NCBI GenBank assembly: GCA_003246335.1
Contig: QKAR01000154.1
Coordinates: forward strand, 1-54,803
Source of the DNA: Spirochaetales bacterium
GTDB taxonomy: Bacteria > Spirochaetota > Spirochaetia > Treponematales > Treponemataceae
Reading direction: 5' to 3'
Length of the DNA: 54,803 nucleotides
Numbering within the stretch: position 1 is the stretch's first letter; each line of letters starts with the position of its first letter. The position numbers and the translations under genes were made by a program. The notes beneath the pieces were generated by a model, which saw only the letters and a program-made list of their open reading frames with translations, was not told the DNA's origin and did not search any database. Below are positions 1 through 7,553 of the stretch, one piece after another.

Positions 1-1
1 C

Positions 2-364
2 CGATACCTTAAAGCCGTTCTCATTTCCGCCTATTTCACGGGAAATCCAAACTCTCCATTTTCGGTATCCGTCCAAGACAAAAAAGGTAACGAGCTGTTT
101 CAAAGCGACGCGCATCGCTTTGGGGAATTTTCTGAGGCTAACGGAGCGACGGGATTCGTGGAAATCCCCGTAAATCTCGCCGACGCGCCAAAAGAAATTT
201 ACATCGTCGTAGAGTCGAACTCCACTAAGGAAAACGCGCTGTTTATCCGTAATATCCCGACCTCCGGTAAAATTTTCTCGATTATTTTGGATGATAGATT
301 TCATTATCAATGGTATAATGGAAGAAACGCGGCGATATTTCCTCGCTTTCAAAAAAACGAATGA
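2..364 (+). CDS. C-terminal fragment of an unrecognised protein
   Basis: An open frame enters from the left edge and ends at TGA 362-364, giving the last 120 residues of a longer protein. The in-frame Met at 158 lies in the middle of continuous coding sequence and is not a credible start. The fragment is rich in short hydrophobic/polar alternations that suggest beta structure. It has no membrane segment, no cysteine cluster and no motif I recognise. The gene upstream is cut off, so neither function nor location can be inferred. That it is real is supported by the continuous frame up to the stop and by the strong promoter that follows on the same strand. Confidence 0.6.
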   Translation, partial: RYLKAVLISAYFTGNPNSPFSVSVQDKKGNELFQSDAHRFGEFSEANGATGFVEIPVNLADAPKEIYIVVESNSTKENALFIRNIPTSGKIFSIILDDRFHYQWYNGRNAAIFPRFQKNE

Positions 365-389
365 AGCGAATAAATTTCGCCTAAAAAAC

Positions 390-417
390 TTGAATTCCGA
401 AAAAACCGAGCTATACT
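390..417 (+). promoter_or_regulatory. Sigma-70 promoter of the TRL-like lipoprotein gene
   Basis: TTGAAT (390-395) and TATACT (412-417) are separated by 16 nt. The predicted start near 424 gives a leader of about 40 nt. That leader begins with a small perfect hairpin, ACGCA (426-430) against TGCGT (434-438), of the kind that can protect an mRNA 5' end. A GGAGG site follows at 452-456. Strong promoter, protected 5' end and strong ribosome site fit an abundant small lipoprotein. Confidence 0.7.
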
Positions 418-462
418 AATTCTATACGCAGTTTGCGTTACAAAAATTTTTGGAGGATTGTT

Positions 463-738
463 ATGAAGAAACTTGCTGTTATCGTTGCTGTTGCCGCTGT
501 CGCGCTTTTCGCGTCTTGCACGAGCGTTCTCCCCGTTGCCGGTGCTACCGGTAAAGTCGGATCGAAAGTCGGCGAAGCGACTGCGAGCTGGATCCTTTAT
601 CCGATCACCCTCAACGGCGATGCCGGTATCCAGGCTGCCGCGAAAGCCGGTGGAATCTCCACCGTTGGTACCGTTGATGTGAAGAACAACTGGATGTACA
701 TCATGGGAAGCGTTACCACCGTCGTTACTGGCGAGTAA
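463..738 (+). CDS. Small TRL-like family lipoprotein
   Basis: A 91-residue secreted protein. It starts with MKKLAV, has a hydrophobic core and a lipobox ending FASC, so the mature protein should begin at a lipidated cysteine near residue 19. The mature part has the VGSKVGEA element and the glycine/alanine-rich DAGIQAAAKAGGI stretch that I associate with the TRL-like lipoprotein family (PF13146). Members are common in treponemes and have no known biochemical role. An upstream in-frame ATG at 433 would add ten charged residues ahead of the signal peptide. The start at 463 is preferred because GGAGG lies 6 nt upstream and the signal peptide is then N-terminal. A strong terminator follows, so the gene is probably transcribed alone. 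Confidence 0.8.
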   Translation: MKKLAVIVAVAAVALFASCTSVLPVAGATGKVGSKVGEATASWILYPITLNGDAGIQAAAKAGGISTVGTVDVKNNWMYIMGSVTTVVTGE

Positions 739-745
739 GGTAATC

Positions 746-782
746 GCGGAGCAAAACTTCGGTTTTGCTCCGCTTTATTTTT
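746..782 (+). terminator. Rho-independent terminator after the TRL-like gene
   Basis: A perfect 12-bp stem, GCGGAGCAAAAC against GTTTTGCTCCGC, with a TTCG tetraloop, is followed by TTTATTTTT. It ends only 5 nt before the next start codon (788), so the downstream lipoprotein gene needs read-through or its own promoter within this hairpin region. Confidence 0.9.
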
Positions 783-787
783 AAACT

Positions 788-1285
788 ATGAAGAAGTTAT
801 CCGTTTTATTCATTATCATTCTTTCCTTAACCTCCTGCGTAACCGCTCCGCGCATTAACACTTTTGTGTTGGAAGACGGAACGAATCAGGATTTTTACCA
901 TCCAGCCGAACTCAAGGGACAAACGTTTAAGGTCTCTATGGATTTTACCGTTCAGTATCGGGGCGATTCCGTCACGAAAGTAACCGTAAATTACTCGCTC
1001 ATAAAGCCTTCGATGCAGGTCAATTCTTTAAACGGCGCGAGCTTCACGCTCGATGACGGCACCTCCGTAAGCTTTACGGAAACTAAGCCCATTTACCTTG
1101 ACCGGAACGAGCGAATATACCGCTTTACGTCTCAAATGAGCCCAGAAGGCTTCCTCCAGCTCATTCAACAAGAATCGCCGCAATTTTCGATCGATTTTAA
1201 AAACGTCGAATACTCGTTCAAGCCAACAGCGAAATTCAAAAAGCAACTTATGTCGGCTAAAACGCAATTCGTTCCCCAATATTAA
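788..1285 (+). CDS. Hypothetical lipoprotein, 165 aa
   Basis: The N-terminus MKKLSVLFIIILSL followed by TSC-V is a lipoprotein signal peptide with the cysteine at residue 17. The mature part is about 150 residues, rich in beta-prone Thr/Val/Ser and without cysteines or recognised motifs, so it is probably a small periplasmic or surface beta-domain. No Shine-Dalgarno sequence precedes the ATG, which sits directly behind the terminator tail of the previous gene. A poor -10 match (TTTATT at 774) lies 8 nt ahead of the start. The next lipoprotein gene starts 20 nt after the stop, so the two probably form one transcript. Function unknown. Confidence 0.75.
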   Translation: MKKLSVLFIIILSLTSCVTAPRINTFVLEDGTNQDFYHPAELKGQTFKVSMDFTVQYRGDSVTKVTVNYSLIKPSMQVNSLNGASFTLDDGTSVSFTETKPIYLDRNERIYRFTSQMSPEGFLQLIQQESPQFSIDFKNVEYSFKPTAKFKKQLMSAKTQFVPQY

Positions 1286-1305
1286 CCGCAGTAATAGAGG
1301 TTCCG

Positions 1306-1878
1306 ATGAAATTTTCTCGAATTACTATCGCCTGCGCCGTCGCGCTCGTTTTTTCGTCTTGCGCGCGGCATGGCGCTTCGGTGGGCGCGACTAACGCGGA
1401 CGAAATTCGTAGCGAGGGATATTCGCTTACCGCGGCTTCCTCCTATTGGGCGACTCTCTCGCCGGAAGACTTGGGCGGCGTCTCCTCAATGGCGGAAGCC
1501 ACGAACGGGAAACTCCCGCTCAACGCGAAATTCGCGACGGCGCGGTCGGGCGCAAGCGGCGCGCTCATGACGGTCGGAACGCTTGAAACTGACGCGGGTT
1601 CGATTCCAAGCCAGACGGATATACAAGATTATGTCGATTCGATTACCGCGAACGCGCAACGCGAAAATGCGGCACAAAGCGATTCCGGGCGACGGGGAAA
1701 AACGCTGTACTGGGTTATCAACGTCAAAACCGAGGATTCTTTTTCCGTAAAATCTATTTTTTACCGAAGCCAATCCGCAAAACCGCTGTTCGTGGATTTC
1801 TACGTACCGACGAACTCCTATAACGAAAACGTCCAGGAAGAAATCACGAAAGTGCTTGATTCAGTCGACGTAAAATAA
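1306..1878 (+). CDS. Hypothetical lipoprotein, 190 aa
   Basis: MKFSRITIACAVALVFSSC is a clear signal peptide with a lipobox (FSSC, Cys19). The rest is a soluble domain of about 170 residues. Alternating strands around residues 125-165 (LYWVINVK, FSVKSIFYR, PLFVDFYV) suggest a small beta-sheet fold. AGAGG lies 5-9 nt ahead of the ATG. It follows the 165-residue lipoprotein by 20 nt and is probably co-transcribed with it. I do not recognise the family. Three lipoproteins in a row suggest an envelope-related locus, but nothing shows a specific role. Confidence 0.75.
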   Translation: MKFSRITIACAVALVFSSCARHGASVGATNADEIRSEGYSLTAASSYWATLSPEDLGGVSSMAEATNGKLPLNAKFATARSGASGALMTVGTLETDAGSIPSQTDIQDYVDSITANAQRENAAQSDSGRRGKTLYWVINVKTEDSFSVKSIFYRSQSAKPLFVDFYVPTNSYNENVQEEITKVLDSVDVK

Positions 1879-1907
1879 AAAAAAACGCGCGGGTCTATCC
1901 CGCGCGT
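1877..1907 (-). terminator. Terminator of the Hsp33 gene
   Basis: Read on the minus strand, the 9-bp stem ACGCGCGGG/CCCGCGCGT (1885-1907) is followed by an unbroken T-run (1877-1884). The stop codon of hslO lies 44 nt upstream. On the plus strand no T-run follows, so it is unlikely to end the lipoprotein transcript. A second hairpin (1911-1918 with 1933-1940) lies between it and hslO. Confidence 0.8.
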
Positions 1908-1950
1908 CGTACGACGGCACCGTACGCTAGTCGCCGTCGTGAGCTCTCGT

Positions 1951-2877
1951 TCATAAGCCCGCCAAGGTCTCCACTTCTTCCTTTGTCCAGGAATACACGC
2001 TACCGCAATTATGGCACACGACCTCCAGGGGGAACGGGCCGTTTTTAGCCATGTCCGCGAGTTCCTTAGGGTCAAGCCGCGAAATATGGGCGGCGAATTT
2101 CTCGCGCGCGCAGGGACAGGCGAATCGAATATCGCGCTCAAGAGCGACCGTCGGTTTCATGCCGCGAAACAGGCCATAAATCACGTCCTCGCGGTCGCCG
2201 CCCTCGGCAAACCAAGTCCCGAGCGAGGGAGCCGCGGCGAAAGCGCGCTCGGCGGCTTCCACTAACTCAGGGTCGGCCCCGGGCATCGCCTGCAAATAGA
2301 GAGCGCCCGCGCCCGCTACCCGACCCTCTCGGTCAAACTGAATTCCCGTGTTGAACGCGGTTCGCGTCTGCTCGGAAGAGAGAAAATACTCGGTCAGGTC
2401 TTTCGCGATGTTGCGATGACGAATCTCGATCGTGCCGGTTACCGGCTCGGCATAACCCTCGGGAAATCGAACGACCGAAAGAGTGCCGTCGCCAAAATAC
2501 GGGGCGAGATCCCAACTTTCGGGCGGCGATTCGAGGGGAATCGGGTCTTGCAAAAGGAAGCCTCTGACGAAACCGGTTGAGTCCGCCTCGACGCTAAAGC
2601 CCGCCGCCGGTCCGTTCGTATCGTAGCGAAAAATGGCTCGATCGCGGCCTTTCATCGTCGGAATAAGCAGCGCGCCGCAAAGGGCCGCTTGCCCCAGCAC
2701 GAGAGTTTCCAAAAGGCCGAGCGAATGCTGAGCCCGAAGACGCGCGACAAAGCGCGTTCCATGAAAAAAGGCGCCGCGCAAAGCGCCATCGCCGAGTAAA
2801 AAAATCGTCATGCCGTCGGGATGCATCGCCGCAAGCCGCGATTCAAGGATAGGATCGTTTAACGGAGCGTCAATCAT
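1951..2877 (-). CDS. hslO: Hsp33 family redox-regulated chaperone
   Basis: A 308-residue protein with the Hsp33 layout: an N-terminal chaperone domain to about residue 240 and a C-terminal zinc domain with Cys254-Pro-Cys256 and Cys288-x-x-Cys291. These four cysteines are the family's zinc site. In known Hsp33 proteins, oxidation releases the zinc and activates holdase activity in the cytoplasm. The C-x-C to C-x-x-C spacing (31 residues between pairs) is normal, so the redox switch looks intact. There is no Shine-Dalgarno site. TATACT stands exactly 6 nt ahead of the ATG, so the message may be leaderless. The divergent neighbour is a MATE exporter; the two promoters share about 30 bp. Confidence 0.92.
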   Translation of the reverse strand: MIDAPLNDPILESRLAAMHPDGMTIFLLGDGALRGAFFHGTRFVARLRAQHSLGLLETLVLGQAALCGALLIPTMKGRDRAIFRYDTNGPAAGFSVEADSTGFVRGFLLQDPIPLESPPESWDLAPYFGDGTLSVVRFPEGYAEPVTGTIEIRHRNIAKDLTEYFLSSEQTRTAFNTGIQFDREGRVAGAGALYLQAMPGADPELVEAAERAFAAAPSLGTWFAEGGDREDVIYGLFRGMKPTVALERDIRFACPCAREKFAAHISRLDPKELADMAKNGPFPLEVVCHNCGSVYSWTKEEVETLAGL

Positions 2878-2883
2878 GGGGGC

Positions 2884-2912
2884 AGTATAGTGGATCGGGT
2901 CACTGGACGCAA
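2884..2912 (-). promoter_or_regulatory. Leaderless-type promoter of hslO
   Basis: On the minus strand TTGCGT (2907-2912) and TATACT (2884-2889) are 17 nt apart, and the ATG (2877) begins 6 nt after the -10 element. A start 6-7 nt beyond the -10 puts the first transcribed base at or next to the A of ATG. Confidence 0.65.
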
Positions 2913-2932
2913 GTCACGCAAAAGCGTAGACT
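2904..2932 (+). promoter_or_regulatory. Promoter of the MATE exporter gene
   Basis: TGGACG (2904-2909) and TAGACT (2927-2932) are separated by 17 nt. The tandem ATGs at 2945/2948 follow 12-15 nt later, leaving a leader of only about six bases and no Shine-Dalgarno site. Its -35 region overlaps the divergent hslO promoter. Confidence 0.5.
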
Positions 2933-2944
2933 CCCCGTCAATAT

Positions 2945-4300
2945 ATGATGAAAGAAACTAATAACGGCGTATCGCGCGCAGCCCTTCCGCTCGCCACGCT
3001 CGCCATTCCCATAGTCTTCGAGTCTTTTTTTCGAACCTTGGTGTCCTCGATCGATGCCATCATGCTCAGTTCCTATTCGCAGGAATCCGTCGCGGGAGTC
3101 GGTCTCGTAACCCAGTATATTTTTTTCATCCAAATCCTTTTCAACGTCATTTGCATCGGTACGAGCATCGTACTCGCCCAATATTTAGGCGCCCGTCGCG
3201 AGGAGGATTGTCGGGCGGTCACGCAGGGTAGCATCGTGATGATATCCTGCGCGGGGCTTGCCATCGCGCTAGCGGTCGGATTTGGGGCGGGGCCCCTCCT
3301 CTCTTTTTATCGCATCGAGGAAGGCGTGCGGACTTTCGCGTGGCAGTATCTCGCCATATTCGGCGGGTTAGGATCGGTTTTCGTCGCATTCAACCTGCTT
3401 CAGGCGACAATTTTGCGTTCCTACGGCTACACGAAAGACGCAATGTTCATTTCCATAGTCGCCAATGTCCTGAACGTTATCGGGAATTCCTTCTCGCTCT
3501 ACGGCTGGTTCGGACTTCCGGTGACCGGCGTGATCGGCGTCGCCTCGTCGTCGACCGTTTCCCAGATCGTGGCCTGTTTTCTGTTCGCCTGGCGGATTAA
3601 AAAGCATCCGGACGTTTTTTTCTCGGCGCGCGGCGCCCGTTCCATTGGAAAGGAAACGTATCGGAAAATACTGTCGATCGGCATACCGACGGCCGGGGAG
3701 AATTTATCCTACAACGTGGGTCAAATCACCATAATGGCCATGGTTTCGACGCTTGGGACATGGGCGATGTCGGCACAAGTGTACGCCCAAACGATCGTGC
3801 GTTTCGTCATGCTCATCGCGTTCTCGATCGGAAACGCCGTGCAAATTAAAATGGGGTATCTCGTCGGCTCCCGCCGCCTCGACGAAGCCTACCGAAAGCT
3901 CTGGGGATACCAACTCACGGGAACGCTCATTTCGTTTACGCTCGTGATTCTCCTTAACTTCATAAAAGGGCCGATCGTCGGGATTTTTACCCATGAGGCC
4001 GAAATAGCCGCGATCACGTGCTCGCTCTTCGTCGTTTCGATTTACATTGAAACGGGTCGATCGATCAACTTAATCACGATTTCAGCCCTGAAAGGCTCGG
4101 GTGACGTGAAATTCCCGGTTTTTACCGGTATTTGCACGACTTGGCTTTTCGGCGTCGGCGGAAGCTGGTTGGTTGGCCTGCATCTTGGCATCGGAATGAT
4201 CGGTATTTGGCTCGCGGTCGGCACCGACGAAACGCTGCGGGGCCTAATCATGCTCGGACGGTGGAAAAGTAAGCGTTGGCAGACGAAAGCGATCGGATAA
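2945..4300 (+). CDS. MATE family efflux transporter
   Basis: A 451-residue polytopic inner-membrane protein of normal MATE length with about twelve hydrophobic segments. The two-halves pattern is visible. The N-terminal half begins LATLAIPIVFESFFRTLVSSIDAIM, and the second half repeats the entry with ILSIGIPTAGENLSYNVGQI around residue 245, which is the usual internal repeat of the MatE domain (PF01554). Such exporters expel cationic compounds or drugs using Na+ or H+ gradients; the substrate here cannot be read. The start is the first of two adjacent ATGs and has no Shine-Dalgarno site. It is divergent from hslO and followed by a 280-nt gap, so it is probably monocistronic. Confidence 0.88.
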   Translation: MMKETNNGVSRAALPLATLAIPIVFESFFRTLVSSIDAIMLSSYSQESVAGVGLVTQYIFFIQILFNVICIGTSIVLAQYLGARREEDCRAVTQGSIVMISCAGLAIALAVGFGAGPLLSFYRIEEGVRTFAWQYLAIFGGLGSVFVAFNLLQATILRSYGYTKDAMFISIVANVLNVIGNSFSLYGWFGLPVTGVIGVASSSTVSQIVACFLFAWRIKKHPDVFFSARGARSIGKETYRKILSIGIPTAGENLSYNVGQITIMAMVSTLGTWAMSAQVYAQTIVRFVMLIAFSIGNAVQIKMGYLVGSRRLDEAYRKLWGYQLTGTLISFTLVILLNFIKGPIVGIFTHEAEIAAITCSLFVVSIYIETGRSINLITISALKGSGDVKFPVFTGICTTWLFGVGGSWLVGLHLGIGMIGIWLAVGTDETLRGLIMLGRWKSKRWQTKAIG

Positions 4301-4344
4301 ACGACGAATTTAGCGAGGATTTAACCGAGGCGCGAAAACTTTTG

Positions 4345-4373
4345 TTGACGACCCTCGACAACCGTGCTAGAAT
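4345..4373 (+). promoter_or_regulatory. Strong sigma-70 promoter of the RRM gene
   Basis: TTGACG (4345-4350), a 17-nt spacer and TAGAAT (4368-4373). The predicted start near 4380 lies about 200 nt before the ATG, which is unusually far for this window. Confidence 0.75.
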
Positions 4374-4483
4374 AATAAACATCGAACGAGATCTTTCTTA
4401 ATTTTTATTAATGTATCCGACTGCCTGTTGTCTGCTTCTGTTGCCTGCCTGACTGTGCGCTTGATTCAGCATACCTCGCGTTT

Positions 4484-4570
4484 CCGGTTTTCATTTTAAT
4501 AAAAAAAAGCGAGACCGTTGATGTACCGCCCGTTATTAGGCGGTAGCACTAAAGTATTACCGAAAACCGG
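4484..4570 (+). promoter_or_regulatory. Structured 5' leader able to fold next to the RRM start site
   Basis: CCGGTTTT (4484-4491) is complementary to AAAACCGG (4563-4570), which ends one base before the AAAGGA ribosome site (4572-4577). Inside this long-range helix sits a second hairpin, TACCGCC (4524-4530) against GGCGGTA (4539-4545). The whole leader from about 4380 is pyrimidine-rich and non-coding. Such a layout is typical of temperature-controlled or autoregulated leaders of RNA-binding and cold-shock genes. The folding is seen; the regulatory role is inferred. Confidence 0.5.
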
Positions 4571-4582
4571 TAAAGGATTTGT

Positions 4583-4888
4583 ATGTCACAGAAGATTTAT
4601 GTCGGAAACATGAATTACGCGACGACCGAGCAGGCCCTCTCTAACCTCTTCAGCCAGTACGGCGAGGTCCTCTCCTCCTCCATCATCAAGGATCGCTATA
4701 CCCAGCAGTCCAAGGGCTTTGGCTTCATCGAAATGGCGGACGCCCAAGCCGCGGAAGCCGCTATCGCCACCCTTAACAACCAGGAATTCGAAGGTCGCCG
4801 CCTTCGCGTAAACGTCGCCGAGAACAAGCCGCGCGAGTTCCGCCCCCGCTACAACGATCGTGGCGGCTACGGCAACGACCGCTACTAA
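4583..4888 (+). CDS. Single-RRM RNA-binding protein
   Basis: A 101-residue cytoplasmic protein made of one RNA recognition motif and a short tail. RNP2 is IYVGNM (residues 5-10) and RNP1 is KGFGFIEM (44-51), with the aromatic residues that stack on RNA in place. The domain ends near residue 83, and the tail is Arg/Gly/Tyr/Asn-rich (RGGYGNDRY). Small glycine-tailed RRM proteins of this type are cold-inducible or RNA-chaperone-like in cyanobacteria and occur in spirochaetes. The start has a clear AAAGGA site 5 nt upstream. Strong promoter, structured leader and terminator mark an abundant, separately regulated transcript. The leader's pairing near the ribosome site makes autoregulation or temperature control plausible. 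Confidence 0.92.
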   Translation: MSQKIYVGNMNYATTEQALSNLFSQYGEVLSSSIIKDRYTQQSKGFGFIEMADAQAAEAAIATLNNQEFEGRRLRVNVAENKPREFRPRYNDRGGYGNDRY

Positions 4889-4924
4889 TATATCGAACCG
4901 GCGGCTTGCTCGCCGGTAGATACG

Positions 4925-4961
4925 AACTCCCTGAGCGCGCAAGCGATTGGGGAGTTTTTTT
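4925..4961 (+). terminator. Terminator after the RRM gene
   Basis: AACTCCC (4925-4931) pairs with GGGAGTT (4950-4956), and a T-run follows. A second hairpin (ACCGGCG/CGCCGGT near 4897-4917) precedes it. The terminator ends about 50 nt before the next start codon. Confidence 0.85.
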
Positions 4962-5009
4962 ATGCCCAAGAGAGTCAGTAAACCCGCGCCGCCATGCTAT
5001 ACTTTCCGC

Positions 5010-5930
5010 ATGACGACGCTTTCCATACCTAGTTCATCGATTTTTTCGGCCTTTATTAAGGAAAATCTCGACCGACTCGCCTTTATCTCCGCCTGGCTCC
5101 ACGCGCGCGATATTCCCCATACGATCGTCAACCTCGCCGGGAAGCGCCACGTCGTCATTCGCTTCGCGGCGGAGCGCTATGATCCGAGGTTTCGCGCAAA
5201 AACCCTCGTCGCCCACTACGACCGCGCGCCTGGAACGCCCGGCGCCAACGACAACAGCGCCGCCTGCTTTCTGCTACTCGCGCTCGCGGAACGGCTTTCT
5301 CAGGCAAATGAGGGACAGCACAATGTCATGATAATTCTCACCGACGGCGAGGAAGCTGCGGGAACGAAAGGGATTTCAGGCCAGGGCTCCTACGCGCTCG
5401 GGAGCGGACTTCGTAAGTTGCGAATGACAGAAACCGACGTTTACGTCTTTGACGCCTGCGGAAGGGGCGACACGCTTATACTTTCTACCGCCGGCATGAA
5501 CCGTCGCGTACCGTTAGGATTACTGAAGCGATTGACGGACATTCACGAGAGAACGGCGGAATTGGCGCGGCGGGCGGCGCGGGAGCGGTGGCTCACGTTA
5601 CCGACGCCCTACAGCGATAACGCGGGTTTCCTCGCCGCGGGAATCGCGAGCCAAGTCGTTACGGTACTCCCGCGAGACGAGGCGAATGCCCTTCTTCTCG
5701 CGCTGAACGGGGCGGCTTCGGAAAGCGAGCGGGCGGCTCTGCTCGAGGCGATAGCGTCAAACCGTCATTCTTCGAAGGGGGAAGACGAGATCGCGGGCGC
5801 GATCCCCGAAACATGGAAGATGATGCACACGCCACGGGACTCCGCCGAAAGCCTCTCTGTCGAGGCTTTTAACCTCGTGGAGCGTTTCCTGGAAACCCTC
5901 GCCGGGGCGAGGGAACCGCTAAAACCGTAG
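5010..5930 (+). CDS. M28 family zinc aminopeptidase-like protein
   Basis: A 306-residue cytoplasmic protein with the full set of M28 co-catalytic zinc ligands in order: His69 (in HYD, with Asp71), Asp81 (in NDN), the glutamate pair Glu114-Glu115 (DGEE), Asp148 and His272 (MMHTPRDS). In this family two zinc ions activate water for cleavage of N-terminal residues; the specificity here is unknown. No signal peptide is present, whereas many M28 enzymes are secreted. The frame is open back to 4947, but the ATG at 5010 is preferred because the upstream part runs into the terminator of the RRM gene and TATACT (4998-5003) stands exactly 6 nt ahead. The transcript is therefore probably leaderless. The stop is one base from the convergent pgi stop. 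Confidence 0.85.
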   Translation: MTTLSIPSSSIFSAFIKENLDRLAFISAWLHARDIPHTIVNLAGKRHVVIRFAAERYDPRFRAKTLVAHYDRAPGTPGANDNSAACFLLLALAERLSQANEGQHNVMIILTDGEEAAGTKGISGQGSYALGSGLRKLRMTETDVYVFDACGRGDTLILSTAGMNRRVPLGLLKRLTDIHERTAELARRAARERWLTLPTPYSDNAGFLAAGIASQVVTVLPRDEANALLLALNGAASESERAALLEAIASNRHSSKGEDEIAGAIPETWKMMHTPRDSAESLSVEAFNLVERFLETLAGAREPLKP

Positions 5931-5931
5931 C

Positions 5932-7503
5932 TTAAATCGAGAAAATCGACGCGTACGCCTTGAGCGTGTCGTCCATCTCGCCGGAAAGTACTTTCTTCGT
6001 CAGCACTTTGCCCAGCTGAACGCCTTCCTGATCGAAACTATTGAGGTTCCACACGAAGCCCTGGAACATGATTTTATTCTCGTAATGGGCAAGCAGGGCG
6101 CCGAGCGTCTTCGGCGTGAGCTTTTTCCCGTAAATAAGGCTCGACGGCCGCTCTCCCGGAAAATTCTTGTTCGGGTTGGCGTCTTGCTTGCCTTTGGCGA
6201 ACGCGACTATTTGCGCCGAAAGATTCGCGCACAGTTTTTTCTGGCTCGTGGACCCGTCTACGACGATATCGTCTCCCGACTGTCCCTCGACGAAGCCGAT
6301 AAACTGCAGCGGCACGACATCGGTTCCCTGATGAAGCAACTGGTAAAACGAGTGTTGCCCGTTAGTGCCCGGCTCCCCCAGGAGCACGGGGCCAGTCGCG
6401 TAATCGACTTTTTCGCCGCGTCGGTTCACCTGCTTGCCGTTCGATTCCATATCGGTCTGCTGTAAATGCGCGGGTAAGCGGGAAAGGGCCTGGCTGTAGG
6501 GAAGGATGGCGGTCGACGGATAGCCAAGGGCGTTTCGCTCGTACACGCCGATGAGAGCGTCAAGCAACGCGGGATTTTTGCGGATATCGGACTCAAGAGC
6601 GGACTTATCCGCCTCATGCGCGCCCGAAAGAAAGTCCGCGAAAGTTTCCGGACCGAAAGCGAGAGAAAGTATCGCCCCGCCGACCGCGGACGACGAGGAA
6701 TACCGGCCGCCGATAAAATCGTCCATGTAGAACGAGGCGAGATAGCTCGGATTGTTCGCGAGCGGGCTCGTTTCGCTCGTAACGGCGATCATGTGTTTTG
6801 TCGGATCGAGGCCTGCTTTTCGGATAAATTCCTTGACGAAAAGCTCGTTGGAAAGCGTTTCCTGCGTCGTGCCGCTCTTCGAAACGAGGATAAACAGCGT
6901 TTTCGCGAGGTCCACGCCGGCGATTACGGCGGAAGCGTCGTCGGGATCGACGTTAGAAATGAACCGCGCCGTCATTTTCTGTTTACCTTCGACGCGAGCC
7001 CACTGCTCCATCGCGAGATAGAGGGCGCGGGGACCTAAGTCAGAGCCGCCGATACCGATTTGGCAAACGGTGGTGAACTTGTCGCCCTTGGAGCCCTTGA
7101 TCTCGCCGGAATGCACTTTTTTGGCGAACGCGGCGATTTTGTCCTGCTGTTCGGCATAGAAAGAGCGAAGGTTTTTCCCCTCAAAAACGACGTCTTTTCC
7201 AAGCTGGCCGCGCGCGAGTTGATGCAACACTTTGCGGCTTTCTCCGGTGTTCACGACATCCCCGTCGAGGAGGGCCTGATATTTTTCTACGAGCTGCTGT
7301 TCGTTGCTCAACTCCTGGAGAACGGTAAGAATGGGTTCGTTCACCTGTTTTGCCGCATAATTATACACGAGTCCTCCGGCCATCGGCACCGCGTAATTTT
7401 TTACGCGAGCGGCGTCGAGGACCGCAGAAAGCCTCACCTGTCCGGTGAGGGACAGCATTTTCTTGTAGGAATTCAAGGTATCAAGATTGTTCCAAGCGAT
7501 CAT
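5932..7503 (-). CDS. pgi: Glucose-6-phosphate isomerase
   Basis: A 523-residue cytoplasmic enzyme interconverting glucose-6-phosphate and fructose-6-phosphate. Recognisable elements are GGSDLGPRAL, the sugar-phosphate loop VSKSGTTQET, GGRYSSSSAVGG (signature 1 region), ESNGK and GEPGTNGQHSF with the catalytic His/Lys region downstream. This is the longer GPI form. The frame is open 46 residues further upstream, but that extension is Arg-rich and overlaps argR. The ATG at 7503 has AAGGAG at proper distance and gives the usual MIAWNNL start. It follows argR on the same strand with a 50-nt gap, so the two may be co-transcribed, an unusual pairing with no obvious metabolic logic. Confidence 0.95.
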   Translation of the reverse strand: MIAWNNLDTLNSYKKMLSLTGQVRLSAVLDAARVKNYAVPMAGGLVYNYAAKQVNEPILTVLQELSNEQQLVEKYQALLDGDVVNTGESRKVLHQLARGQLGKDVVFEGKNLRSFYAEQQDKIAAFAKKVHSGEIKGSKGDKFTTVCQIGIGGSDLGPRALYLAMEQWARVEGKQKMTARFISNVDPDDASAVIAGVDLAKTLFILVSKSGTTQETLSNELFVKEFIRKAGLDPTKHMIAVTSETSPLANNPSYLASFYMDDFIGGRYSSSSAVGGAILSLAFGPETFADFLSGAHEADKSALESDIRKNPALLDALIGVYERNALGYPSTAILPYSQALSRLPAHLQQTDMESNGKQVNRRGEKVDYATGPVLLGEPGTNGQHSFYQLLHQGTDVVPLQFIGFVEGQSGDDIVVDGSTSQKKLCANLSAQIVAFAKGKQDANPNKNFPGERPSSLIYGKKLTPKTLGALLAHYENKIMFQGFVWNLNSFDQEGVQLGKVLTKKVLSGEMDDTLKAYASIFSI

Positions 7504-7553
7504 AGGGCTCTCCTTGCAGAAATTTTTTGAAAATACCGCGGGAACCGAACGGT

